DNA from: Cyclobacteriaceae bacterium
Lineage (GTDB): Bacteria > Bacteroidota > Bacteroidia > Cytophagales > Cyclobacteriaceae
DNA length: 6,926 bases
Direction of reading: 5' to 3'
Assembly (NCBI GenBank): GCA_015492915.1
Contig: WGED01000371.1
Location: 1-6,926, forward strand
Shown here in pieces: positions 1 through 6,300 of the stretch. Position numbers and translations under genes: made by a program. Each line of letters starts with the position of its first letter. Position 1 is the stretch's first letter. The notes below the pieces were generated by a model. It saw only the letters and a list, made by a program, of their open reading frames with translations, was not told the DNA's origin and did no database searches.

Positions 1-36
1 GTCCTATATTTATAATAAAAAAATAGCCGAAATCTC

Positions 37-1164
37 ATGAAGATCATCGTCGCACCCAATTCATTTAAAGGAAGCCTCGATGCTTTCGAAGTAGCCAAAG
101 CCATTGAGAAAGGCCTGCAAAAAAGCAGCCTCGATGTCGATTGCCGGCTTTATCCCATTGCTGATGGCGGCGATCACACGCTTGAAGTATTTGTAAACTG
201 GTTGGGAGGCGAGGTGAAACGCGCAGCGGTAAGCGACCCGCTTGGAAGGACTGTTACATCGGAATGGGCCTTGCTGAACGACGGTAAAACAGCCGTGATT
301 GAAATGGCCAAAGCCTCAGGTATCAGCCTCCTGAAATCTGAGGAGGCAGACCCCTTGAAAAGCAACACTTACGGAACAGGTCAATTGATCGCTGAAGCAA
401 TCAGGAACGGCGCCCGAAAGATCATCCTCGGGTTGGGCGGCAGCGCCACCGTTGACGGAGGCACGGGCATCCTTCAGGCGCTCGGGACAAAACTTTATGA
501 CGAAAAGGGTAATTTGATCGGACAGGGGGCCAATGCGTTGTTGAGTGTTTATGACATCGACACATCGGGAATACCCGAATCAATGCGGGAGGCTGAATTC
601 CTGATCCTCTGCGACGTTGAAAATCCCCTGCTCGGTCCTCATGGAGCAACGCATGTTTTTGGCCCGCAAAAAGGGGCTGATCCTCATGCGGTTGAATTGC
701 TGGAAAAAGCAATGGAGAGATTCAATGATCTCATCACAAAAAAAACGGGAAAAGATTTTTCTTCCATCCCCGGGGCAGGCGCCGCCGGAGGCATTGCCGT
801 TCCGTTAAAAGCCTTTTTTAATACCCGATTGGTAAATGGCGTGGCTTTTCTGCTCGAATCGATGGGTTTTGAAGATAAACTGAAGGAAGCCGATATGCTC
901 ATTACCGCAGAGGGTAAAGCTGACAGGCAGACACTTGAAGGTAAAGGTCCTTTCGGTGTGGCGGCCAGGGCCATGATCCATGACATTCCGGCTGTTTTAC
1001 TCACCGGTAGAGCAGAGGACATCCACGAACTTAATAAGGGATTTACAGCAGTTTTTTCAATCACCAACGGGCCAGAAAGTCTTGAAGAGGCGATGGCCTC
1101 CACAGCCCATGACCTCGAGATAACCGCGATGCAGATCGGCAATCTGCTCGCTACACTGCAATAG
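37..1164 (+). CDS. glxK: Glycerate kinase (GarK/GlxK family, glycerate 2-kinase)
   Basis: Predicted to phosphorylate D-glycerate with ATP. Known GarK/GlxK enzymes yield 2-phosphoglycerate, which enters lower glycolysis from glyoxylate, glucarate or serine breakdown. The enzyme should be cytoplasmic; no signal peptide or membrane segment is seen. The 375-residue length matches the family (about 375-380). Family signatures are present in order: APNSFKGSL near residues 6-14, ADGGDHT near 42-48, the glycine-rich GLGGSATVDGGTG at 132-144, FGPQKGA near 208-214, PGAGAAGG near 248-255, and EGKADRQT at 292-299 followed by GKGP. The third residue after ADGG is D where many homologues have E. The ATG at 37 gives the canonical MKIIVAPNSFKGS start; the leader is A/T-rich without a Shine-Dalgarno sequence. 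TATATTTA at 5-12 is one base off the TAnnTTTG -7 box, but the upstream promoter half is outside the window. The gene converges on the thioredoxin gene with only two bases between stop codons. The choice between GlxK and GarK is not resolved, but the family call is firm. Confidence 0.95.
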   Translation: MKIIVAPNSFKGSLDAFEVAKAIEKGLQKSSLDVDCRLYPIADGGDHTLEVFVNWLGGEVKRAAVSDPLGRTVTSEWALLNDGKTAVIEMAKASGISLLKSEEADPLKSNTYGTGQLIAEAIRNGARKIILGLGGSATVDGGTGILQALGTKLYDEKGNLIGQGANALLSVYDIDTSGIPESMREAEFLILCDVENPLLGPHGATHVFGPQKGADPHAVELLEKAMERFNDLITKKTGKDFSSIPGAGAAGGIAVPLKAFFNTRLVNGVAFLLESMGFEDKLKEADMLITAEGKADRQTLEGKGPFGVAARAMIHDIPAVLLTGRAEDIHELNKGFTAVFSITNGPESLEEAMASTAHDLEITAMQIGNLLATLQ

Positions 1165-1174
1165 CGCTATTGCA
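1157..1174. repeat. Perfect 18-bp palindrome spanning two convergent stop codons
   Basis: TGCAATAGCGCTATTGCA equals its own reverse complement. It contains the last CAA codon and TAG stop of the glycerate kinase gene and, on the other strand, the last CAA codon and TAG stop of the thioredoxin gene. As RNA it could fold into a 7-bp stem with a GCGC loop on either transcript. Neither side is followed by a clear U-run, so a role as an intrinsic bidirectional terminator is possible but not shown. Part of the symmetry follows from both genes ending in CAA-TAG. Confidence 0.6.
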
Positions 1175-1760
1175 TCATTTCATTGAGAAATTTCCTGAAC
1201 TTCTTAGAGGAATATTTAGCCATTCCCTCTTTGCGGACTACTATCCTGCCGTCAGGTGAGATCACGAAAGTAGTCGGGATGGCATCGCTGCTGTAAATGC
1301 CTGGCATCCCATCGGCAACCTGATAAATCGGGAATTCAAAGTCTTTCTTTTTTACGAAATCCTTAGCCTTCTGAAAATCCTTATCCACCGAGATCATGAC
1401 AAACTCAATATTTTTGTCTTTCACATCCTGATAGAGCTCATGAATGTCGGGCATTTCTGCAACACAAGGGGGACACCAGGTGGCCCAGATGTTCATAAAA
1501 ACGACCTTCCCCTTAAAATCCGAAAATGACTTGCGGTTACCGTCTTTGTCAATCAAAACAAGATTATAGTCAGCCGGCACGTCATCCTCTTCGTCGATAG
1601 AAGGCTGAATGATGCCTGTTTTCAATATCAAGCCCTGGATAAATCCGAACACGGGCGTATGCAGTCCCGTACCGAAAAGCATAGCTATGATGCCGAGAAA
1701 AACACCCCACTCGATAATTTCTCTTTTTATTGATTTCTTCTTTTTCTTTTCCATTTGCAT
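1167..1760 (-). CDS. Membrane-anchored TlpA/ResA-type thioredoxin-like protein
   Basis: Probable thiol-disulfide oxidoreductase of the TlpA/ResA (AhpC-TSA/redoxin) group, tethered to the inner membrane with its catalytic domain outside the cytoplasm. Counted from the ATG at 1760, the protein has a Lys-rich cytoplasmic start, a hydrophobic segment at about residues 18-46, an acidic linker (DEEDD), and then a thioredoxin fold. The active site is WATWCPPC, with Cys at 96 and 99. AIPTTF supplies the expected cis-proline at 162, and a GK-x-V-x-N-x-W strand precedes the active site as in the family. Family roles include haem-protein maturation and reduction of periplasmic disulfides; the substrate here is unknown. 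The start is ambiguous: a TTG at 1775 and an ATG at 1754 are in frame. The TTG form adds FLRS before MQMEKK and is less convincing. The gene is divergent from tex and convergent with the glycerate kinase gene, so it is probably transcribed alone. Confidence 0.91.
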   Translation of the reverse strand: MQMEKKKKKSIKREIIEWGVFLGIIAMLFGTGLHTPVFGFIQGLILKTGIIQPSIDEEDDVPADYNLVLIDKDGNRKSFSDFKGKVVFMNIWATWCPPCVAEMPDIHELYQDVKDKNIEFVMISVDKDFQKAKDFVKKKDFEFPIYQVADGMPGIYSSDAIPTTFVISPDGRIVVRKEGMAKYSSKKFRKFLNEMMQ

Positions 1761-1780
1761 CGATCTCAGAAACAAAATAC

Positions 1781-1788
1781 TATTTTTG
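1781..1788 (+). promoter_or_regulatory. Candidate tex promoter, -7 box TATTTTTG
   Basis: This is an exact match to the Bacteroidota -7 consensus TAnnTTTG on the plus strand, about 60 bases before the tex ATG. A TTTG at 1754-1757 could be the -33 element, but the 23-base spacer is somewhat long. It would give a leader of about 50 nt. The -33 half lies inside the N-terminal codons of the thioredoxin gene. Confidence 0.45.
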
Positions 1789-1831
1789 CCCGGCCTCAGG
1801 GAAAACTCCCGGCGGCAGTTTTAGCAGAACA

Positions 1832-1839
1832 CAAATATA
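1832..1839 (-). promoter_or_regulatory. Candidate promoter of the thioredoxin-like gene, -7 box TATATTTG
   Basis: Read on the minus strand this is TATATTTG, an exact TAnnTTTG match. A minus-strand TTTG at 1864-1867, inside the first tex codons, is a possible -33 element (24-base spacer, long). The predicted start near 1826 leaves a leader of about 65 nt before the ATG at 1760. A weaker TATTTTG at 1773-1779 sits too close to the start codon to be likely. Confidence 0.4.
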
Positions 1840-1847
1840 CGTGATTC

Positions 1848-4088
1848 ATGATTAATAAATATTCAAATGTTATTGCCGCAGAACTGGGCATCAGACCACA
1901 ACAGGTCAGCGCAGTAATTACCCTCATCGGCGAAGGAGCAACTGTCCCGTTCATCGCGCGCTACCGAAAAGAGGCCACAGGAAGCCTCGATGAAGTGGTT
2001 ATCACCAATATACGCGACAGGATCATACAGCTCAAAGACCTCGACAAAAGACGGGAAGCCATCCTGAAGTCCATCGATGAACAGGGAAAACTAACCCCTG
2101 AACTGAAGAAAAAAATTGACGCCGCCGAAACGATGGCGACACTGGAAGATATTTATCTGCCCTACAAACCAAAACGCAAAACGCGTGCTTCCATGGCCAG
2201 AGACAAAGGCCTTGAGCCCCTTGCCCAATGGCTGATGGCGCAAAAATCATCAAATATTCATGAAGAAGCGGCAAAATTTATCGATCCTGAAAAGGGTGTA
2301 GAAAATGAGGAGGAAGCGTTGAAAGGCGCCCGCGACATCATCGCTGAAGTGATCAATGAGGATGCGGATATTCGCGCCAGGGTCAGAAAACTGTGCATGA
2401 AAGAGGGTGTGATACGTTCCAAAGCCATCAAAGGAAAGGAAGAAGCTGGCGTCAAATACAAGGACTATTTCGAATGGGAAGAACCTGTCGCCAGAGTGCC
2501 GTCGCATCGTTTGCTGGCCATGAGGCGGGGCGAAAAAGAAATGATTCTCAGCCTCGACATCAGTCCGGCCGAAGAGGATGCTGTCGGCGTCATTACCTCA
2601 AAATATATCAGGACTGCCAACGAAGCCGCCACACAGGTGGAACTGGCATCCAAAGATGCATATAAACGCTTGCTGAAGCCTTCGATCGAGACGGAAGTGC
2701 GCATGGAGAGCAAACAAAAAGCCGACGCCGAAGCAATCAGTGTATTCAAAGACAATCTTCGTGAATTACTTCTCGCTCCTCCGCTCGGAGCCAAAAACGT
2801 GCTGGCCATCGACCCGGGTTTCCGCACAGGGTGCAAAATAGTCTGTCTCGATCGTCAGGGTAAGCTATTGGATCACGGCGCCATTTTCCCTAACGAACCC
2901 AAAAAAAATACTGTACAATCTGCCGCCATCCTGCATGAGTTTTGTACGAAATATGAGATCGAAGCCATCGCCATAGGCAACGGCACCGCTTCGCGCGAAA
3001 CGGAAAAGTTTGTCAAATCCATCGGATTGCCCAAGAATATCCTTATTGTCATGGTAAATGAAAGCGGGGCATCAATTTACTCTGCCTCCGAAACGGCACG
3101 CGAGGAATTTCCCGACAAGGATGTAACGGTGCGCGGTGCTGTCTCCATTGGTCGTCGCCTCATGGATCCGCTGGCCGAACTGGTGAAAATTGACCCGAAA
3201 TCCATAGGTGTGGGGCAGTACCAGCACGATGTCGATCAGCATGCGCTGCGGCAGGGCCTCGACGATGTAGTGATGAGTTGTGTGAATGCCGTGGGCGTGG
3301 AGGTGAATATGGCGAGCAAAGAATTGCTGAGTTATGTATCGGGCCTCGGGCCGGCGCTGGCCAAAAACATTGTTGAATACAGAAATGAGCATGGCCCCTT
3401 CCAAAGCCGGGAAGCGTTGAAAAAGGTGCCCCGGATGGGTGAAAAGGTGTTCGAGCAGGCAGCGGGATTTCTGAGGATTAAAAACGCCAAAAATCCATTG
3501 GACAACAGTGCCGTACATCCCGAAAGTTATCACATTGTGAAAGCCATGTCCACTGATCTGGGTATTACCGTCGGACAACTGATTGCCGACAAAAATGCCC
3601 GGAAATCCATAGATATCGGTAAATATGTGACAGATAAGGTTGGCTTGCCCACCCTCAAAGACATTATGGATGAACTTGAAAAGCCAGGCCGTGACCCACG
3701 CGATAGTTTCGAGGTGCATGAGTTTGATGAAAATGTGCACAGCATCGAAGACCTGAAAATAGGCATGACACTCTATGGCGTCGTAACAAACGTAACCAAT
3801 TTCGGTGCTTTTGTAGATGTGGGCGTGCATCAGGACGGGCTCGTGCACAAAAGTCAGATCGCCGACCGCTATGTCGAAAATCCTGCCGATTTCCTGAAAG
3901 TACAGCAAAAAGTAAAAGTGACCATTACGGGCGTGGATATTGAACGAAAAAGAATCTCGCTTTCCATGAAAAGCGATCCTTTCGGTGAAAAACCGAATAG
4001 TAAGAAATCAGAGAAAAGAAAGCCTCAGGGTGGCGAATTGATGCAGGAAAAACTGGAAAGGCTCCAGAATAAGTTTGGGAAGAGGTAG
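1848..4088 (+). CDS. tex: Tex family transcription accessory / RNA-binding protein
   Basis: Cytoplasmic nucleic-acid-binding protein related to Bordetella and Pseudomonas Tex and eukaryotic Spt6. Tex proteins bind RNA and are linked to transcription and expression of stress or toxin genes; the exact role here is not known. The 746 residues give the full architecture. An N-terminal helical region carries GEGATVPFIARYRKE (about 28-42) and the LEDIYLPYKPKRKTRA block. A YqgF/RNase H-like domain starts at AIDPGFRTG with Asp322. The YQHDV motif (458-462) precedes tandem helix-hairpin-helix segments, with SGLGPALA from 498 and VPRMGEKVFEQAAGFLRI at 527-544. A C-terminal S1 domain runs from about 639 to 708, with NVTNFGAFVDVG at 648-659 and DGLVHKSQI. 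The basic Lys/Arg-rich tail is ordinary for the family. The ATG at 1848 has no Shine-Dalgarno sequence but an A-rich leader. It is divergent from the thioredoxin gene and followed by a 309-bp gene-free stretch. Confidence 0.97.
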   Translation: MINKYSNVIAAELGIRPQQVSAVITLIGEGATVPFIARYRKEATGSLDEVVITNIRDRIIQLKDLDKRREAILKSIDEQGKLTPELKKKIDAAETMATLEDIYLPYKPKRKTRASMARDKGLEPLAQWLMAQKSSNIHEEAAKFIDPEKGVENEEEALKGARDIIAEVINEDADIRARVRKLCMKEGVIRSKAIKGKEEAGVKYKDYFEWEEPVARVPSHRLLAMRRGEKEMILSLDISPAEEDAVGVITSKYIRTANEAATQVELASKDAYKRLLKPSIETEVRMESKQKADAEAISVFKDNLRELLLAPPLGAKNVLAIDPGFRTGCKIVCLDRQGKLLDHGAIFPNEPKKNTVQSAAILHEFCTKYEIEAIAIGNGTASRETEKFVKSIGLPKNILIVMVNESGASIYSASETAREEFPDKDVTVRGAVSIGRRLMDPLAELVKIDPKSIGVGQYQHDVDQHALRQGLDDVVMSCVNAVGVEVNMASKELLSYVSGLGPALAKNIVEYRNEHGPFQSREALKKVPRMGEKVFEQAAGFLRIKNAKNPLDNSAVHPESYHIVKAMSTDLGITVGQLIADKNARKSIDIGKYVTDKVGLPTLKDIMDELEKPGRDPRDSFEVHEFDENVHSIEDLKIGMTLYGVVTNVTNFGAFVDVGVHQDGLVHKSQIADRYVENPADFLKVQQKVKVTITGVDIERKRISLSMKSDPFGEKPNSKKSEKRKPQGGELMQEKLERLQNKFGKR

Positions 4089-4102
4089 GGAGGCAAAAAT
4101 CT

Positions 4103-4144
4103 GAAGACGGGAGTCAGGAGACCGAAGTAAGGAGCTTCGAGCTT
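4103..4144. repeat. Degenerate 7-bp tandem repeat, six units (GRAGnnn)
   Basis: Six consecutive heptamers share a core: GAAGACG, GGAGTCA, GGAGACC, GAAGTAA, GGAGCTT, CGAGCTT. The last three bases drift while (G)RAG is held in phase; only the sixth unit departs, at its first base. The array begins 14 bases after the tex stop codon. It is purine-rich, not part of a gene, and contains no open frame of note. It may be a dispersed intergenic repeat of this genome; that is inference. Confidence 0.6.
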
Positions 4145-4220
4145 CTACCCCATGAAAAAACAGTGATTATTTCGACCCAAAATTCTCAATAACCTTTCTA
4201 TTCCGAGCTTAAACTATTTT

Positions 4221-4299
4221 AAAATCAGACACTTCGTTCACGTTTGATTTGTCAACATAAAAATGCATTATGCCTCCTCATCAAACGTGCTGATTTTTT
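4221..4299. terminator. Possible terminator stem between convergent tex and the DUF7832-like gene
   Basis: The inner arms (8 bp plus 10 bp, with a 10-base bulge) are followed on the plus strand by a run of six T at 4294-4299. On the minus strand the stem ends in CTGATTTT. It therefore could stop transcription from both sides in this convergent region. The 31-base loop and the distance of more than 130 bases from the tex stop make it atypical. Confidence 0.3.
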
Positions 4300-4314
4300 C
4301 CCGCCCTGGCGGGA
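4299..4314. repeat. GC-rich hairpin TCCCGCC-CT-GGCGGGA
   Basis: A perfect 7-bp inverted repeat with a 2-base spacer; in RNA the inner pairs would open to give a four-base or larger loop. It is very GC-rich within AT-rich surroundings. The T-run precedes it on the plus strand, so it is not a canonical terminator in that direction, and on the minus strand it is followed by A rather than T. It sits in the right arm of the nested inverted-repeat element as if inserted there. Confidence 0.5.
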
Positions 4315-4397
4315 CAAGTTGTACTTTAACCTCTCATTTCGAAATCCTGGTGAAAATTTTGGGTTCAAATGAGAAATCTTCAGGGCTTGAGGAAGGG

Positions 4398-4856
4398 CTA
4401 TTTCTTGTTGCCGAGAATGATATTTTGCCATTCCTGGAAACGCTCACTGATGCGAACGCTCATTTTGTCATAATTGTCCCACGAATCATCTACATGGTAA
4501 ATGGTTTCCTCGGGCGTCACGAGCACATCTTTGTAATCCCTTTTATAAATACCGCCGGCGTAATAATAAAAAGTAAAAAGATTTGCTTCACGGTTAAACA
4601 ATTCATGGCTCAGCGCTCCATCCCAGATTTCCGATAGGATAATGCATCCCAGTTCACGTCTTTTAAAACGGTATATCTCCGTAGATGCTTCCTCTTCAAA
4701 AAATTCCGAGTAAAGATCATTATCGATGATCCACCCCATGTAAATGCCGATGTGAAGGTATGCTTTTTCCATTGGCAGCGATTCCGGATAATCACCTAAA
4801 AAATGATCTCTGGCCAGATCGTAAACTTTCTCCTGCTGTATCTTCTTCTCAATCAT
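4398..4856 (-). CDS. Uncharacterised protein, DUF7832-like
   Basis: A 152-residue, soluble, acidic and aromatic-rich protein without signal peptide or membrane segment. The first third reads as a known pattern of hypothetical proteins: a Tyr-Asp start (KVYDLARDHF), then LPMEKAYLHIGIYMGWIIDNDLYSEFF. The middle has LSHELFNREANLFTFYYY, and the C-terminal part has YHVDDSWDNYDKM. From memory this resembles the DUF7832 group, whose function is unknown; the family name needs a profile search. The start is well fixed, because a TAA lies one codon upstream of the ATG in frame. It follows the SpmA-SpmB fusion gene on the same strand after 95 bp, with a candidate promoter in the gap, so co-transcription is possible but not required. 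Such small proteins are sometimes linked to immunity or polymorphic-toxin loci, but no toxin is seen here. A plus-strand frame across its C-terminal half is judged non-coding. Confidence 0.8.
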   Translation of the reverse strand: MIEKKIQQEKVYDLARDHFLGDYPESLPMEKAYLHIGIYMGWIIDNDLYSEFFEEEASTEIYRFKRRELGCIILSEIWDGALSHELFNREANLFTFYYYAGGIYKRDYKDVLVTPEETIYHVDDSWDNYDKMSVRISERFQEWQNIILGNKK

Positions 4857-4874
4857 AACTTATTATTATGGTTG

Positions 4875-4882
4875 CAAAAATA
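4875..4882 (-). promoter_or_regulatory. Candidate promoter of the DUF7832-like gene, -7 box TATTTTTG
   Basis: On the minus strand this reads TATTTTTG, an exact TAnnTTTG match 18 bases before the ATG at 4856. No convincing -33 TTTG lies at the usual spacing. The implied leader would be only about a dozen bases. It may allow expression independent of the upstream gene. Confidence 0.3.
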
Positions 4883-4951
4883 GGACATCACCTCCAAAAC
4901 TCTGATAGCATTCCGCACCGGATATTACATCAAACAAATTTTTGCAAATGA

Positions 4952-6184
4952 TCAATGAAAGAAAAGATAACTCAGGAAGATGGCGGCAATGACCCCTGCA
5001 AAATCGGCAATAAGTCCGCAAACGACGGCATATCGCGTATTACGCACATTGACGGCACCAAAGTACAGCGCCAGCACATAAAAAGTCGTCTCGGTGGAGC
5101 CCTGCAATACGCTGGCGGTACGGCCTGCAAATGAATCCGCACCAAAAGCCTTCATCGTGTCCAGCATCATGCCCCTGGCAGCACTGCCACTGAGTGGTTT
5201 CATGAAGGCGGTAGGCAGCGCATCGACAAAGTCAGTATTGACACCAAAAACGTCAAAAACCCATGCAATACCGTGCACAAGGTAATCGAGCGCTCCCGAC
5301 GTGCGGAATACACCGATACCAACAAGCATGGCAACGAGATATGGAATGATCTTGATAGCCACCGAGAATCCTTCTTTGGCCCCTTCAATAAAATCCTCGT
5401 ACAGGTTGTTCTTTTTTCTGATACCCAAAAATATCATGCCCATGATGAGTGAAAATAAGAGGAAATGGCTGGCGAATGCCGATATCTTCTGTATCTGCTC
5501 CTGTTCCAGGTTGCTGAAATAGAAGATGATACCGGCAATGAATAAGGTAATACTTCCGAGATAAAAGAGTATGACTTTGTCAAATAAGTTAATTTTCTGG
5601 TAAATGCTTACTGCCACAAGACCTGCCAGGGTGGAAAAAAATGTGGCCAGCAGTATCGGCAAAAAAATGTCAGCCGGGTTTGCCGCACCGAGCTGTGCAC
5701 GATATACCATTATATTAATAGGTATGATGGTGAGGCCCGAAGTGTTGAGCACCAGAAACATGATCTGTGCATTCGATGCCTGTTCCTTGTGTGGATTCAA
5801 CTCCTGCAATCCCTCCATGGCTTTGAGACCCAATGGGGTGGCTGCGTTGTCGAGGTTGAGCATATTGGCCGATATGTTGAGCAACAACGGACCGAGCACG
5901 GGATGATCTTTCGGGATCTCCGGGAAAAGTTTACGAAAAAAAGGACCAACTACCTTGTACATCACTTTTACCATTCCACCCTTTTCGCCGATCTTTACAA
6001 TGCCAAGCCAAAAGGTTAGTACGCCCGTAAGCCCCAGAGATATCTCAAACCCCAGTTTAGAATAATCAATGGTAGAGTTAAAAAGGTCGGAAAATATCCG
6101 GGTATCTCCCGTAAAAATCAACTTGCCGACAGCAACCAGAAAAGCAATGACAAAAAACGAAACCCAGATATAATTTAAAACCAT
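4952..6184 (-). CDS. SpmA-SpmB fusion, nucleoside recognition (Gate) domain membrane protein
   Basis: Integral inner-membrane protein of 410 residues that joins two proteins kept separate in Bacillus, SpmA and SpmB (spore maturation proteins, needed there for spore-core dehydration). The N-terminal half carries the SpmA signature NISANMLNLDNAATPLGLKA (103-122). The C-terminal half carries SpmB signatures: EGAKEGFSVAIKIIPYLVAM (267-286), MKPLSGSAARG (328-338), LQGSTETTFYVLALYFGAV (360-378) and LIADFAGVIAAI (391-402). About ten hydrophobic segments are visible, for example at 4-22, 45-62, 174-195, 204-223, 238-255, 275-295 and 386-408. Both halves belong to the nucleoside-recognition/Gate superfamily. 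Bacteroidota do not make endospores, so the role must differ; transport of a small solute is a guess. The ATG at 6184 is preceded by an A/T-rich leader, and a near-consensus TATTTTG lies at 6213-6219. The gene reads toward the DUF7832-like gene. Confidence 0.93.
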   Translation of the reverse strand: MVLNYIWVSFFVIAFLVAVGKLIFTGDTRIFSDLFNSTIDYSKLGFEISLGLTGVLTFWLGIVKIGEKGGMVKVMYKVVGPFFRKLFPEIPKDHPVLGPLLLNISANMLNLDNAATPLGLKAMEGLQELNPHKEQASNAQIMFLVLNTSGLTIIPINIMVYRAQLGAANPADIFLPILLATFFSTLAGLVAVSIYQKINLFDKVILFYLGSITLFIAGIIFYFSNLEQEQIQKISAFASHFLLFSLIMGMIFLGIRKKNNLYEDFIEGAKEGFSVAIKIIPYLVAMLVGIGVFRTSGALDYLVHGIAWVFDVFGVNTDFVDALPTAFMKPLSGSAARGMMLDTMKAFGADSFAGRTASVLQGSTETTFYVLALYFGAVNVRNTRYAVVCGLIADFAGVIAAIFLSYLFFH

Positions 6185-6300
6185 GCTTGGTCAGATATGA
6201 TGGAATCCGTCGCAAAATACGGTTTTCATTTATTTATGAAAAAATCAAGAGTGATATATGAGAAACAAGGCAAAAAAAGAATGCTTAAGAAAAAAAACTT

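Larger units (their letters stand above)
4175..4364. repeat. Nested inverted-repeat element of about 190 bp (MITE-like or structured RNA)
   Basis: Four complementary arm pairs lie concentrically in gene-free DNA. The outer pair is 4175-4188 with 4351-4364 (13 of 14 match, ACCCAAAATTCTCA against TGAAAATTTTGGGT). The next is 4205-4216 with 4322-4333 (10 of 12). Then come 4221-4228 with 4290-4297 (8 of 8) and 4239-4248 with 4280-4289 (10 of 10, CACGTTTGAT and ATCAAACGTG). The loop is 4249-4279 and includes palindrome AATGCATT. Together 41 of 44 arm positions pair. The left arm carries a 10-base bulge (4229-4238), and the right arm carries an extra GC-rich hairpin (4299-4314). There is no coding capacity and no clear target-site duplication. 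It could be a non-autonomous mobile element, a large terminator or an RNA element; the sequence alone does not decide. Confidence 0.5.

Noticed and set aside
684..1142. A 152-codon minus-strand frame opposite the glycerate kinase gene
   Set aside because: It is a Ser/Ala/Pro-rich shadow of a strongly conserved enzyme gene, with no family features.
1761..1775. TTG start extending the thioredoxin-like protein by five residues
   Set aside because: ATG codons at 1760 and 1754 are better starts, followed directly by the Lys-rich segment typical before a membrane anchor. The TTG overlaps a promoter-like TATTTTG and has no independent support.
3072..3908. A 278-codon open frame on the minus strand opposite tex
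   Set aside because: It lies wholly inside the conserved YqgF, HhH and S1 coding region of tex, has a His/Phe-rich composition typical of a reverse-strand shadow, and shows no recognisable domain.
4263..4637. A 124-codon plus-strand frame starting in the loop of the inverted-repeat element
   Set aside because: Its second half is antisense to the DUF7832-like gene and its first half runs through the palindromic arms. No protein motif was recognised and no leader signal supports its start.
6223..6242. TTTTCAT / ATGAAAA hairpin with a six-base loop upstream of the SpmA-SpmB fusion gene
   Set aside because: It is a 7-bp, almost all A-T stem, expected by chance in such sequence. It has no good T-run after it on the minus strand and is weaker than known terminators.
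6272..6297. Two A-runs (T-runs on the minus strand) just after the stop of the 108-residue gene, considered as a terminator
   Set aside because: No stable stem precedes either T-run on the minus strand; only short complementarities around CTTAAG are seen.
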